A stretch of 64,000 bases of DNA from DASQUK01 sp963813485 (GCA_963813485.1 CAWEZE010000021.1:1-64000), one strand, 5' to 3'; counted from the first letter of the stretch, positions 40,832 through 50,406 are shown. The notes: generated from the sequence alone by a model not told the origin. Numbers and translations: made by a program.

Positions 40832-43800
40832 GCCGGGGATCCCGCCCCCGCCGGCACCGGCTCGCCCTCGCGGGACGGTTCGTCGTCGGGCGCGGGCTCG
40901 TCGCGTGCCGCCTCGCCATCGGCCAGACCGTCGGCCGTCGACGCGTCGGCACTTGTCCGGCCGGGACGGCGGGGAAGGCGCCGCTGACCCGAAGCGCATC
41001 CGCACCGTCACCGCGAGCACCAACAGCCAAAACATGCCCTGTACCGCCACCAGGGCGTAGCGGACCGGCGGTGTGCGGTACCCGAGCACCGCCTCGCCGG
41101 GACCTACGCCCTCCGGGACCGCGAAGGCATCGGCCCAGCCGTACGCGTCGGTCCGGTCGGCCCGGCGACCATCGACCTCGAGGGCCCAGCGATCCGATGC
41201 CGACGACGCCTGCACCACCGTGTCCCCAGCTTCGACGGGGCCGCGAGCGGTGCGGCCGTCGCCATCCGACTCCACCAGTGCGGGTGCCGCCCGTGAAAGG
41301 TCGACGTGCTGCATCGCCGCCACCGACGTCTCCTCGAGAGCGGGCCGGTCGATGCCGGTCGCCCGCATGGGCGCGAACGCAACATTGCGATACAGCGCCA
41401 AGGCATCGTCGACCGCGATCTGTTCGAGGTCGAGCTGCCCGTCGAGCGCCTCGATCAGTCCATCGACCGCACCCGGCGGCGCGAGCGCAGCCGATCCCGG
41501 CCCGCCCGAGCCGCCGCCGGTCCGCTCCACCGCGCTCGCCGGCGCCAGCGCGCGGGGAACCGCCACGTACTGCACGCCCATCGGCGCCAGCACCCGTCCC
41601 AGCTTGCTGGTCTGGCCGCCGGTGGCCAGCAGCAGCGCCTCGCCGAGGCGGCGGCTCGACCCCAGCCCGGTGGCCGGCCACAGGTCGGCGACGCCGGGCA
41701 CGGACGCCTCCACGGCGGTGTAGGAGAGGCCACCGTCGAGCTCCCAGGCCTGGCCGCCCGGCAGCACCGCGGCGTCACCCACCCAGAGGACCCGCGACGG
41801 CTCGGCGGCCACGGCGGCATCAGCGGTGCCCATCACGCCGCCGAACTGGCCCGGGGGCATGTCCCACCAGCCGTCCATCGCCGCCACCACGACCGGTGCG
41901 GTCGCCGCCGCCAACGCCAGCACCCCGAGCGCCGACACCATCCGGCGGAAGCCGAAGCGCCACGAGCGACCCCGAACATCCAGCTCGATCGCGGCCACGC
42001 CGAGGGCGACGGCGAAGGCCAGCGCCGCGGCCGCGGGTGCCAGCACGATCCCGGGGTCGGGCAGCCGCAGGTGGACGTGTCCCTGCTGCTGCGCCCACAG
42101 CAGTGCCCAGCACGCCACTGCCACCGCCCATGCCCGCACGGCCCAACCCAGCCTCCAGTCCCGCCCGACCAGGAGCGGCAGGGCCGCGGCCCCCGCCAGG
42201 CAGAAGCCGAGCGGAGCGATCCCCAGGTGGCCAGTGTCGAAGCGCAGCAGGTCGAGTGCCGTGAGCGCACCCGCAGGCCGTTCGAGCCCCATCCAGGCGT
42301 CGGCCGCCGTCCGCGACCGGATCACGTCGACCAGCGCCGGCAAGTGCAGCAGCGTCGCCAGCAGCGCCGCCCCGACCGACACGGTCACCAGGCGGCCGAT
42401 GCCGCCACGCTGGAAGGCGAGCAGCGTGCCCGCCACCAGCCCGAGCGCCACCAGCAACAACAGGGCGGCCGCCTGGGGGACGAGCAGGGCGGCGACGCCG
42501 GTCACCGCCCCCGTTGCGACCACGTGCTGCCACAGCGGCCGAGGCACGGCGGGCACCGGCCCGTCGGGCGAGTAGGGCGCCATGCGCGACGACCGTGCCA
42601 GCCGGCCCAGCAGCCATGGCGACGCGGCGTAGGCCGCCGCCACCGACCATCGTCCGGTGGCGAGGCCGTCGTAGGGCAGCGGCACCGCGGCGTAGGCGAC
42701 GGCGGCGGCCACCTGCGCCGGCTTCGAGCCGGTCGGGCGCAGCAGCCGGTAGGCACCGACAACGCCCACCGGCACCAGACCGACGACCAGCAGCGTGCGG
42801 GCCAGGGCCAGGTGGCCGCCCAGCACCGCGCCCAGCCCGCCCGCCACGCCGACCAGCGTCGGCGCCGAGGCGTCCGCGCCCAGTCCGACCGGCCGATGTC
42901 CGCCGATCCACCCACGCACCAGGTCGCCGGCTGACCCCGGAAAGGCAACGAACTCGCCCACGGCCGGCACGAAGCGGGTGACGAGGTGCCGGCTGCCGAA
43001 CAGCACCACGCCCGCCAGCACGGTGGTGATCAGCGCGGTGGCAGGCGTCCAGGGCGCGACGGTGTCGGCCGGCGGGGCGGGCTCGGCCGACCAGCGGCGG
43101 CCCGGGCCCGGCCAAGTCGGCCGAGGGTTCGACGGTGGCGTCGGCGGAGGACCCGTTGCGGCCCATGCGGCGGAGCCAGAGGCGGGGGCCGATGAGCCCG
43201 CGCACCTGCAAGCGATGAACCTCACGATCGGACGCCTGTCGCACGGCGTTCACTTGCCGCCGGGCCCGCCACAGCGACACGGGGCGGGACAGGTTCCACA
43301 CCCAGGCGCCGAGGGCGGCGCGGGCGCGCCCGGGCCGGCCCGTCACCAGTCCGCCGACGGCTTGCGCCAGGCTGAACGCGAAGGCCTGCGGCACGATCCG
43401 CAGCAGGTCGAGCCGGCTCGAACAGCTCAGCAGGGCCCGCACGCGATAACGGGCCTGGTCCCGGGGACCGGCCCACGATTGCCCGTCGCGGCGCACCCGG
43501 GCATCGGTGGCCACGACCACCCGGGAGCCCGCAGCCCGAGCGCGCCAGCAGAGGCCGAGATCGTCGTCCGGCGAACCGATCGCCTCGTCGAACCCGGCCA
43601 CGGCTGTGAACCGGTCCGCGCGTACCAGCGTGAAGCCGGCAGGGAACGCGAACACCTCACGCACGCCGTCGTGCTGTCCCTGGTCCAGCTCGCGGCGTTC
43701 GACCAGCGGCATCGTGGTGCCCACCCGGTCCACGCCGAGGCCGACGTGCAGCAGACGTCGGGGGTCGTCCCGAGCCACGAACTTGGGCCCCACCACGTCG

Positions 43801-44237
43801 GCGTCCCACTCGGTGGCGGCCCCGACGAGTGCGCTCACGGCACCCGGGTCCGGGAGAACATCGTCGCGGCAGAACGCGAAGAACTCCGCCCGGCGAGCCC
43901 GGGGCCGGTCATGATCGAGGACGTGGTTGGCGGCAGCACCGAAGCCCTCGGTACCCGGGACGTGCAAGACCCGGGCGGTGGGCATCGCGGCGCGGACCCG
44001 GTCGGCAGTGTCGTCGGGCTCGGCGGTGTCGATGACCAGCACGGACAGCTCGGGGTAGTCCTGCTCGGCGAGGGCCCCCAGCAGGACTTTGAACCGGTCG
44101 GCGTGCCGTCCGTGCGTGACCACGACCGCCAGAACCGGTGGGGAGGCGAGCTGTTGCTCCTCCGGTTCCACGACGACGCGGAGGGTAGCCAAGGGCCCGT
44201 CCGCAGCCGCGGACCCTCCGGCCCGACCACCAGCCAC
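40828..44237 (-). pseudogene. GT2 glycosyltransferase with C-terminal membrane domain, two frame breaks
   Basis: The first part (from 44237 or, better, GTG 44171) is a GT2 enzyme with LAVVVTHGRHADRFKVLLGAL, LSVLVIDTAEPDDTADRVR, FFAFCRDDVLPDPGAV and AGFDEAIGSPDDDLGLCWRA. Near 43100 homology moves one frame into a polytopic region with about 13 helices (PATALITTVLAGVVLFGSRH onward) and an extracytoplasmic part. Near 40950 it moves one frame again to an acidic tail (DASTADGLADGEAARDEPAP), stopping at 40828. Joined, the protein has about 1110 residues, similar to the large GT2-membrane proteins paired with DUF5719 in actinobacteria. A role in cell-surface polysaccharide synthesis is inferred. The two breaks may be sequence errors. 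Confidence 0.75.
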
Positions 44238-44261
44238 GGGCCTCCGCTAGCCTCCGCGGGC

Positions 44262-44417
44262 GTGCCGCGGCCGTCGACCGACGACATCTCCAGGAAGGTC
44301 GAGAACACGCTGTACACGGCCGTCGGGCTGGGGATCCTCGGCTTCCAGCACCTGCAGGTGCAACGGCAGCAGCTCAAGCGGGCCATCGAGAACGCCTTGA
44401 AGAAGCCGAAACGCTGA
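44262..44417 (+). CDS. Small helical protein before the GT4 gene
   Basis: This 51-residue protein (GTG start) reads PRPSTDDISRKVENTLYTAV, then a short hydrophobic stretch GLGILGFQHLQ, then a basic amphipathic C-terminus RQQLKRAIENALKKPKR. I know no named family, but the composition is protein-like and the stop lies one base from the GTG of the glycosyltransferase gene (TGA-C-GTG), which indicates coupling. It diverges from the GT2-membrane gene. It could be a small membrane-associated partner; that is a guess. Confidence 0.6.
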   Translation: MPRPSTDDISRKVENTLYTAVGLGILGFQHLQVQRQQLKRAIENALKKPKR

Positions 44418-44418
44418 C

Positions 44419-45527
44419 GTGCTGCGCGTCGCCGTCGATCTGACGTCGCTGCTCACCCCCCAGACCGGCGTTGGCGTGTTCGCGCTCGAGACGACCCGCC
44501 GGCTGGCGACCCGGGACGATCTTGCCCTCACCGCGTTCGCGGTCAGCTGGCGGGGCCGTGGCCGCCTGTCCTCGGTCGTGCCGCCGAACGTCGCCGTGGC
44601 GGAACGTCCCATGGCCGCCCGCCCGCTTGCGGGAGCTGTGGAAGCGGACGGACCACCCGCGTGTCGATCACTGGATCGGCCGCCACGACGTCGTCTGGGG
44701 GCCGAACTACGTGGTGCCACCCACGCGGGCGGCGTCGGTCGTCTCCGTCCACGATCTCACTCCCGTGCACTTCCCCCAGCTCGCCACGGCCGACACCCTC
44801 GCCTACCCCCGCTTGATACAGCGGGCCATCGACCGGGGTGCCTGGGTGCAGACGGAGTCGTCGTTCGTGCGCAACGAGGTGATCGACCACTTCCGGGTCG
44901 ATCCCGACCGCGTGGTCAGCGTTCCCCTCGGGGTCCGTCCGGTCGCCCCAGGTGACGCCAGCGCCGGACGGCGGCTCGCGGGCGGCGACCGCTACGTCCT
45001 GGCGGTCGGCACGATAGAACCGCGCAAGGACCTGCCCACGCTGGTGCGGGCCTTCGATGTCGTCGAGCGACCGCGACCCCGACGTGCGTCTGGTGGTGGC
45101 GGGACAGGACGGCTGGGGCAAGGAGGCGTTCGACGTCGCCGTCGGTGGCTCGCGACACCGCGAGCGCATCGTGCGCCTGGGGTGGGTCTCCGACCAGGAC
45201 CGCGAGGCGCTGCTGCGCGGTGCATCGGTCTACGCGTACCCCTCGATCTACGAGGGGTTCGGCTTCCCGCCCCTGGAGGCGATGAGCGCCGACGTGCCCG
45301 TGGTGACGACGGCGACCGGGTCCCTGCCCGAGGTCGCAGGGCCCGGCGCCGACCTCGTGCCGGTGGGCGACGCCGATGCCCTGGCGGCGAGCCTGGCCCG
45401 GGTGCTGTCGGACGACGAGCACCGCCGGGACCTCGTGGCCCGCGGCCGGGAGGTGGTGGCCGCGCACAGCTGGGACACGACCGCCGAGCGCTTCGCGGCC
45501 CTGCTTCGCCGCGTCGCGGCGCGCTGA
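44419..45527 (+). pseudogene. GT4 glycosyltransferase, two frame breaks
   Basis: The N-terminus LRVAVDLTSLLTPQTGVGVFA is that of family GT4 mannosyl/rhamnosyl transferases. Near 44620 homology moves one frame to LRELWKRTDHPRVDHWIGRHD, then VVSVHDLTPVHFPQ and RYVLAVGTIEPRKDLPTLVRAFD. Near 45060 it moves again to SDRDPDVRLVVAGQDGWGKE and the donor-site IYEGFGFPPLEAMSADVPVVT, with the GT4 Glu pair ExxxxxxxE. The first break coincides with a duplicated GCCC unit at 44617-44624, and removing one unit restores a continuous frame. The joined protein has about 368 residues. It lies next to rmd and gmd, so a GDP-6-deoxyhexose is a plausible donor. Confidence 0.82.
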
Positions 45528-45549
45528 CGACCCCCTACGATGACCGCCG

Positions 45550-45583
45550 GTGAGCGAGCGTCCCGAAGGGCGAGAGAGCGAGC
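45550..45583 (+). repeat. Dispersed repeat, copy D1 (module 1)
   Basis: GTGAGCGAGCG, then TCCC, GAA and GGGC forming a short stem-loop, then GAGAGAGCGAGC. It matches copy C3 almost base for base. Confidence 0.88.
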
Positions 45584-45585
45584 GT

Positions 45586-45624
45586 GGCCCGAGCGGCCCG
45601 CTGCGAAGCAGCAAGAGGGAAGCA
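45586..45624 (+). repeat. Dispersed repeat, copy D2 (module 2)
   Basis: Arm GGCCCGAGCGGCCC, stem GCTGC, loop GAA, stem GCAGC, tail AAGAGGGAAGCA. It ends directly at the GTG start codon of rmd, so its AGAGGGAAG can act as Shine-Dalgarno. Confidence 0.88.
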
Positions 45625-46530
45625 GTGAGAGCGCTCGTCACTGGAGCCGGGGGCTTCGTCGGTGCCCACCTGGTCCGCCACCTCGAGGAAAGCGGTGACG
45701 AGGTCATCCAACTGGAGCGCACCGTCGACGGCATCGACATCACCGACACGCCCGAGATCACCGACGCGGTGCTCTCCGCCAAGCCGACCGCCGTCTACCA
45801 CCTGGCCGGCGCCGCCGACGTAGGGGGCAGCTGGGACACGCCCCAGGAGACGTTCCTGGCCAACGCCCTGGGCACGCTCAACGTGCTCGAGGCCAGCCGC
45901 GAGGCGGGTGCTGAGCGGGTCCTGGCCGTGAGCAGCGCCGACGTCTACGGGCGCGTCACCGAGGACGAGCTGCCGCTCGACGAGGCGCAACCCCTGAGGC
46001 CGGTGTCCCCCTATGCCGCGTCCAAGGTGGCCGCCGACGCCCTGGCCCAGCAGGCGTGGCTCGGGCACCGGCTGCCGGTGATACGGGTGCGGGCCTTCAA
46101 CCACCTCGGACCCGGCCAGACCGACCGCTTCGTGGCGCCGTCACTGGCGGCGCGCATCGCCCGCAACGAGCGTGACGGCGGTGACGAGGTCCCCATCGGC
46201 AACACGGCGCCAAGGCGGGACGTGACCGACGTCCGCGACGTCGTGCGCGCCTACCGCCTCTTGATCGAGCGCGGTGAGGCGGGCGAGGTCTACAACGTGT
46301 GTCGGGGGCGGGCGGTCTCCGTCAAGGAGATCGCCGACCTGCTGCTCGGGATGGCCCAGCGACCGATGCGCCTGGTAAGCGATCCGGCCCTGCAGCGGCC
46401 GGTCGACATCCCCGTGCTGGTCGGCGACAACTCCCGCCTCGCCCGCGCCACCGGCTGGTCCCCCACCATCCCCCTCGAACAGACCCTCGCGGACGTGCTC
46501 GCCGACTGGCGATCGCGTCTCGGGGGCTGA
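45625..46530 (+). CDS. rmd: GDP-4-keto-6-deoxy-mannose reductase (SDR epimerase family)
   Basis: The 301-residue protein is an extended SDR that starts VRALVTGAGGFVGAHLVRHL, with the NAD(P) motif GAGGFVG. It has YHLAGAADVGGSW and the catalytic SSADVYG, then PVSPYAASKVAAD with the YxxxK pair. The nearest known type is GDP-6-deoxy-D-mannose (GDP-rhamnose) reductase, which takes the product of Gmd, encoded next. The longer open frame to 45550 is repeat sequence and encodes no family residues, so the GTG at 45625 is the start. A GDP-sugar epimerase of other specificity is possible. Confidence 0.8.
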   Translation: MRALVTGAGGFVGAHLVRHLEESGDEVIQLERTVDGIDITDTPEITDAVLSAKPTAVYHLAGAADVGGSWDTPQETFLANALGTLNVLEASREAGAERVLAVSSADVYGRVTEDELPLDEAQPLRPVSPYAASKVAADALAQQAWLGHRLPVIRVRAFNHLGPGQTDRFVAPSLAARIARNERDGGDEVPIGNTAPRRDVTDVRDVVRAYRLLIERGEAGEVYNVCRGRAVSVKEIADLLLGMAQRPMRLVSDPALQRPVDIPVLVGDNSRLARATGWSPTIPLEQTLADVLADWRSRLGG

Positions 46531-46566
46531 CAACCTGACCGGCTGCCCCACGGAGGAGACCACATA

Positions 46567-47547
46567 GTGACCAAGCGAGCGCTCGTCACCGGCATAACCG
46601 GTCAGGACGGCTCCCACCTGGCCGAGCTGCTGCTGGACAAGGGCTATGACGTCCTGGGCATGGTCCGGCGTACCAGCACGGTCAACTGGGAGCGGATCGG
46701 TCACCTCCAGGACCGCATCACGTTCGTCCACGGCGACCTGCTCGACCAGATGTCGATCGTCACGATCCTCCAGGAGCACCAGCCCGAGGAGGTCTACAAC
46801 CTGGCGGCGCAGTCATTCGTGCCCACCTCGTGGCAACAGCCAGTGCTGACCGGCGAGTTCACCGCCATCGGCGTCACCCGCATGCTCGACGCCATCCGCA
46901 TCGTGGACCCCGAGATCCGCTTCTACCAGGCGTCATCGAGCGAGATGTTCGGCAAGGTGATGGAGACGCCCCAGCGGGAGTCCACGCCCTTCTACCCCCG
47001 CTCGCCCTACGGCGTAGCCAAGGTGTACGGCCACTGGATCACCGTCAACTACCGCGAGTCCTACGGCCTCCATGCCACGAGCGGCATCCTGTTCAACCAC
47101 GGCGGACCCCGTCGCGGACTCGAGTTCGTCGAACGCAAGGTGAGCCACGGCGTCGCACAGATCAAGCTGGGCCTGAGCAACGAGTTGCGGCTGGGCAACC
47201 TGGACGCACAGCGCGACTGGGGCTACGCCGGTGACTACGTCGACGCGATATGGCTGATGGTGCAGCAGGACACGCCGGACGACTTCGTCATCGCAACCGG
47301 CGAGACGCACTCGGTCCGCGAGCTGTGCGAGTTGGCGTTCGACCGCGTGGGACTCGACTGGGAGAAGTACGTGGTGGTCGACGAGCGCTTCTTCCGCCCG
47401 GCCGAAGTGGACCTGCTGGTGGGCGACGCCTCCAAGGCGCGCCGCGAGTTGGGTTGGAAGCCCAAGACCACGTTCGAGGACCTGGTGAACCTCATGGTCG
47501 ACGCCGACCTCGCCCTGCTCGAGGGGAAGCTCAAGGGCATCGCCTGA
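46567..47547 (+). CDS. gmd: GDP-mannose 4,6-dehydratase
   Basis: The 326-residue enzyme dehydrates GDP-mannose to GDP-4-keto-6-deoxy-mannose. It shows RALVTGITGQDGSHLAELLL, the Gmd-specific MVRRTSTVNWERIGHL, VYNLAAQSFVPTSW, the catalytic QASSSEMFGKV and SPYGVAKVYGHW with YxxxK, and FNHGGPRRGLEFVERK. It is slightly shorter than most Gmd proteins. GTG start with a strong GGAGGAG site. The stop codon TGA is the first three bases of repeat copy E1, so repeat insertion may have set the present C-terminus (EGKLKGIA). Confidence 0.92.
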   Translation: MTKRALVTGITGQDGSHLAELLLDKGYDVLGMVRRTSTVNWERIGHLQDRITFVHGDLLDQMSIVTILQEHQPEEVYNLAAQSFVPTSWQQPVLTGEFTAIGVTRMLDAIRIVDPEIRFYQASSSEMFGKVMETPQRESTPFYPRSPYGVAKVYGHWITVNYRESYGLHATSGILFNHGGPRRGLEFVERKVSHGVAQIKLGLSNELRLGNLDAQRDWGYAGDYVDAIWLMVQQDTPDDFVIATGETHSVRELCELAFDRVGLDWEKYVVVDERFFRPAEVDLLVGDASKARRELGWKPKTTFEDLVNLMVDADLALLEGKLKGIA

Positions 47548-47571
47548 GCGAGCGTCCGCAATGCAGCGAGC
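47545..47571 (+). repeat. Dispersed repeat, copy E1 (module 1, short)
   Basis: TGAGCGAGCG, then TCCGCAATGCA, then GCGAGC. The TGA is the gmd stop codon. The central part differs from copies C3 and D1. Confidence 0.7.
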
Positions 47572-47575
47572 CCCG

Positions 47576-47619
47576 GGCCCGAGCGGCCCGTCGCCGGAGG
47601 CGACAGGAGCGGAAGACAC
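47576..47619 (+). repeat. Dispersed repeat, copy E2 (module 2)
   Basis: Arm GGCCCGAGCGGCCC, stem GTCGCC, loop GGA, stem GGCGAC, tail AGGAGCGGAAGACAC. The stem bases differ from the other copies with pairing intact. Confidence 0.88.
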
Positions 47620-47626
47620 AGCGTCG

Positions 47627-47666
47627 GAGCCCGAGCGGCCGGCCGAAGGCGAAGAGCGGGAAGCAC
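47627..47666 (+). repeat. Dispersed repeat, copy E3 (module 2)
   Basis: GAGCCCGAGCGGCC, then GGCC, GAA, GGCG and the tail AAGAGCGGGAAGCAC. It ends one base before the cofD ATG and supplies its ribosome-binding-like AGCGGGAAG. Confidence 0.85.
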
Positions 47667-47667
47667 G

Positions 47668-48636
47668 ATGACGGGGGTTGCGGTCTTGGCGGGGGGCGTC
47701 GGCGCCGCCCGCCTCCTCCGCGGGCTGGTCGACGTGGTCCCGCCGGACGAGGTGACCGCCATCGTCAACACGGGCGACGACATGGTGCTGCACGGGCTGG
47801 CCATCAGCCCCGACATCGACACCGTCACCTACACGCTCGCCGATGCCATCGATCCGGAGCGGGGCTGGGGGCTGCGCGACGAGTCGTGGCAGGCGATGGA
47901 GGCGCTGGCGCGCTACGGCGGCGCGACGTGGTTCCGCCTGGGGGATCGCGACCTCGCGACCCACTTGTATCGCACACAGCGATTGGCGGAGGGCGCCGGG
48001 CTGGCGGCGGTGACGGCCGAGATCGCCCGTGCGTGGCGGCTCGGGCTGACGATCGTGCCGGTGACCGAGCAGCCGCTGCGGACGATGATCGCCTTGGCCA
48101 GCGACGAGGCTGACACGGCGGCGCTCGCCATCGGGGTGGCGGCGGGCGAAGAGATCTCCTTCCAGGACTACTTCGTGCGGTTGCAGCACGCCGTGGCGGT
48201 CGCCAAGGTGCGGTTCGCCGGGGCCGAGGCGGCCCGCCCCGCCCCCGGTGTCCTTGCCGCCATCGCCCGCGCCGACACGGTGGTCGTGGCGCCGTCCAAT
48301 CCCATCGTCTCCATCGGCCCGGTGATGGCGGTCCCCGGCGTCCGCGACGCCGTCGCGGCGCGCCGGGACGACGTCATCGCCGTGTCGCCACTGGTCGGAG
48401 GCCGGGCGCTCAAGGGCCCCGCCGACCGGCTGCTCCGGGAGCTGGGACACGCGGACTCGGTGGTGGGAGTCGCCCGGCTGTACGCGCCCTTCGTGGGCAC
48501 GCTTGTGATCGACGAGGCCGACGCCGAGCTCGCCGATGGCGTCCGAGCAGCGGGTTTGCGCTGCGTCGTGACCGACACGATCATGCGGGACCCGGCTGCC
48601 GCGGCGGCGCTGTGTGAGGTGGTTCTCGGCCGGTGA
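47668..48636 (+). CDS. cofD: 2-phospho-L-lactate transferase (F420 biosynthesis)
   Basis: The 322-residue protein is CofD/FbiA, which joins the lactyl-phosphate (or PEP-derived) guanylyl donor to Fo. It has VAVLAGGVGAARLLRGLVDV with the conserved glycine loop, VTAIVNTGDDMVLHGLAISPDIDTV, FRLGDRDLATHLYRTQRL, and VVVAPSNPIVSIGPVMAVPG. Spacing to cofE is about 120 bases, filled by repeat sequence. Its ATG follows repeat copy E3 directly. The Fo synthase and CofC genes are not in the window. Confidence 0.95.
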   Translation: MTGVAVLAGGVGAARLLRGLVDVVPPDEVTAIVNTGDDMVLHGLAISPDIDTVTYTLADAIDPERGWGLRDESWQAMEALARYGGATWFRLGDRDLATHLYRTQRLAEGAGLAAVTAEIARAWRLGLTIVPVTEQPLRTMIALASDEADTAALAIGVAAGEEISFQDYFVRLQHAVAVAKVRFAGAEAARPAPGVLAAIARADTVVVAPSNPIVSIGPVMAVPGVRDAVAARRDDVIAVSPLVGGRALKGPADRLLRELGHADSVVGVARLYAPFVGTLVIDEADAELADGVRAAGLRCVVTDTIMRDPAAAAALCEVVLGR

Positions 48637-48652
48637 TCCCGGAGAGGCGAAG

Positions 48653-48720
48653 GTGAGGGCTCGACGACGGTGAGCGAGGCGGAGCAGTGAGCGAGCGGCA
48701 GCGAGCGAACCAGGCAGCAC
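48653..48720 (+). repeat. Dispersed repeat, copy F (module 1-like, degenerate)
   Basis: Contains GTGAGCGAGGCGGAGCAG, then TGAGCGAGCGGCAGCGAGCG and CAGGCAGCAC. Two overlapping partial copies of the TGAGCGAGCG module lie in the cofD-cofE gap. The stem-loop is not conserved here. Confidence 0.6.
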
Positions 48721-48759
48721 AGGCCTGAGCGTGAAGCGCCCCGGCTCGAGATCCTGCCC

Positions 48760-49437
48760 GTGGAGGGCATCGGCGAGGTGCGCCCGGGGGACGACCTGGC
48801 GCGCCTGCTGGCGGAGGCGACCGATGAACTGCGCGACGGCGACGTGGTGGTAGTGACGCAGAAGGTCGTGTCCAAGGCCGAGGCCCAGCTCGTGCCCATC
48901 GACCCCAACGATCCCGAAAGCAAGGCGAGGATCGTCGAGGGTGAGTCGGTGCGTGTCCTGCGTCGGCGCGGCGAGCTGGTGATCTCCGAGACGCGCCACG
49001 GCTTCGTGTGCGCCAACGCCGGTGTCGATCTGTCCAACGTCGAGGACGGCTGGGCAGCGCTGCTGCCCGAGGACCCCGATCGCTCGGCGCGCCGGCTGCG
49101 CGCCGGGCTGCGTGGCCGCCTGGGCACCGACGTGGCCGTGATCATCAGCGACACGTTCGGCCGCACCTGGCGCCGGGGCCTCACCGATGTCGCCATCGGC
49201 TGTGCCGGCATCCGCGCCGTCATCGACCTTCGGGGCACGACCGACGCGCGGGGCCGCGAGCTGCAGGTGACCGAGGTGTGCGTGGTCGACGAGCTCGCCG
49301 CCGCCGCCGAGCTGGTCATGGGCAAGGCGTCGGGAATCTGCGCCGCGGTCGTGCGGGGCGTCGACCCGACGTGGCTGGGTCGGGGCGAGGTGCGGGCGGA
49401 GGTCGTCCGGACCCCCACGGAGGACCTGTTCCGCTGA
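48760..49437 (+). CDS. cofE: Coenzyme F420:L-glutamate ligase
   Basis: The 225-residue product adds glutamates to F420-0. It shows GEVRPGDDLARLL, DVVVVTQKVVSKAEAQLVPI, ISETRHGFVCANAGVDLSNV and VAVIISDTFGRTWRRGLTDV. It lacks the FMN-binding nitroreductase-like domain that mycobacterial FbiB carries, so it is the single-domain CofE form. The GTG at 48760 is the first normal start, but family similarity (RLEILP) begins a few codons earlier, where only repeat-derived sequence lies. The true start may therefore be a non-standard codon upstream. Confidence 0.92.
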   Translation: MEGIGEVRPGDDLARLLAEATDELRDGDVVVVTQKVVSKAEAQLVPIDPNDPESKARIVEGESVRVLRRRGELVISETRHGFVCANAGVDLSNVEDGWAALLPEDPDRSARRLRAGLRGRLGTDVAVIISDTFGRTWRRGLTDVAIGCAGIRAVIDLRGTTDARGRELQVTEVCVVDELAAAAELVMGKASGICAAVVRGVDPTWLGRGEVRAEVVRTPTEDLFR

Positions 49438-49452
49438 GGGCCGTCGCGGGAC

Positions 49453-50406
49453 TCAGCGCTCCTTGAACCACTCCAGGGTGCGGCCGACGCCCTCGCCGAG
49501 ATCGGTCCAGGGCTTCCAGCCGAGGTGGATGGCGGCCCGGCCCGGATCGAGCGCCGAGTGCAGGAGCTCGCCCACCCGCATTGGCGAGTAGGCAGCGGGG
49601 CGGTCGACGCCTGCGCCGGCGGCCATCGCGGCGTAGAGCTGGTTGACCGATGTCTCGACCCCGGTGCCGATGTTGAGCAGCAGGCCGCCGCCTCTGGTGG
49701 CGGCTCGCACGAAGGCGTCGACCGCGTCGTCCACGTAGACGTAGTCGCGTGTCTGCTCGCCGTCGCCGTAGATGGTGCACGCCTGGTCGGCAAGGAGGCG
49801 GCCGGCGAAGATGGCGACCACCCCGGCCTCACCGTGGGGATCCTGCCGGGGCCCGTAGACGTTTGCGAACGCCAGCGCCGTGAACTCGAGGCCATGCAGC
49901 TGGCGATACACGTTGAGGTAATCGAAGGCGACCCGCTTGGACGCGCCGTATGGCGACCCCGGGTTGTGGGGCTGCGACTCCTTGCAGGGCAGGTCGCTCC
50001 GCGCCGGCTCGCCATAGAGGGTGCCGCCGCTCGATGCGAACACCACCTTGCGGGCTCGGGCCACGCGCGCGCCCTCGAGCACGTTGATCGTGCCGATCAC
50101 GTTGACCTCGGCGTCGTGCGCCGGCCGGGCCACCGACACCCGGACATCGACCTGGGCCGCGAGGTGGAACACCACCTCCGGCTCGCGTCGCGCAATGAGG
50201 TCGACGATCTGCGGGTCGCACACGTCGATCTGGTGGAACGTCAGCCGGTTGGTGCGCTCGCCCCGCTCCGCGCGTGCGTCGGCCAGGTTGGCCAGAGATC
50301 CCGACGACAGGTCGTCGAGCACATCGACCTCGTGACCCTCAGCCAGCAAGCGGTCGACCAGCGTCGAGCCAATGAATCCGGCCCCGCCGGTGACCAGGGT
50401 CCTCAT
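49453..50406 (-). CDS. NAD-dependent UDP-glucose 4-epimerase-like protein
   Basis: The 317-residue extended SDR starts MRTLVTGGAGFIGSTLVDRL with the GxxGxxG motif. It has VVFHLAAQVDVRVSVARPAH, the catalytic FASSGGTLYGEP and SPYGASKRVAFDYL (YxxxK), and ALAFANVYGPRQDPHGEAGV, which is typical of GalE-type epimerases of actinobacteria. Its ATG overlaps the stop of the manC-like gene (ATGA), giving a two-gene operon. Substrate UDP-glucose or UDP-GlcNAc is likely but not certain. Confidence 0.88.
   Translation of the reverse strand: MRTLVTGGAGFIGSTLVDRLLAEGHEVDVLDDLSSGSLANLADARAERGERTNRLTFHQIDVCDPQIVDLIARREPEVVFHLAAQVDVRVSVARPAHDAEVNVIGTINVLEGARVARARKVVFASSGGTLYGEPARSDLPCKESQPHNPGSPYGASKRVAFDYLNVYRQLHGLEFTALAFANVYGPRQDPHGEAGVVAIFAGRLLADQACTIYGDGEQTRDYVYVDDAVDAFVRAATRGGGLLLNIGTGVETSVNQLYAAMAAGAGVDRPAAYSPMRVGELLHSALDPGRAAIHLGWKPWTDLGEGVGRTLEWFKER

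Noticed and set aside
45550..45624. An N-terminal extension of the rmd protein (MSERPEGRESE)
   Set aside because: It is encoded by the two repeat modules, and SDR similarity starts exactly at the GTG at 45625.
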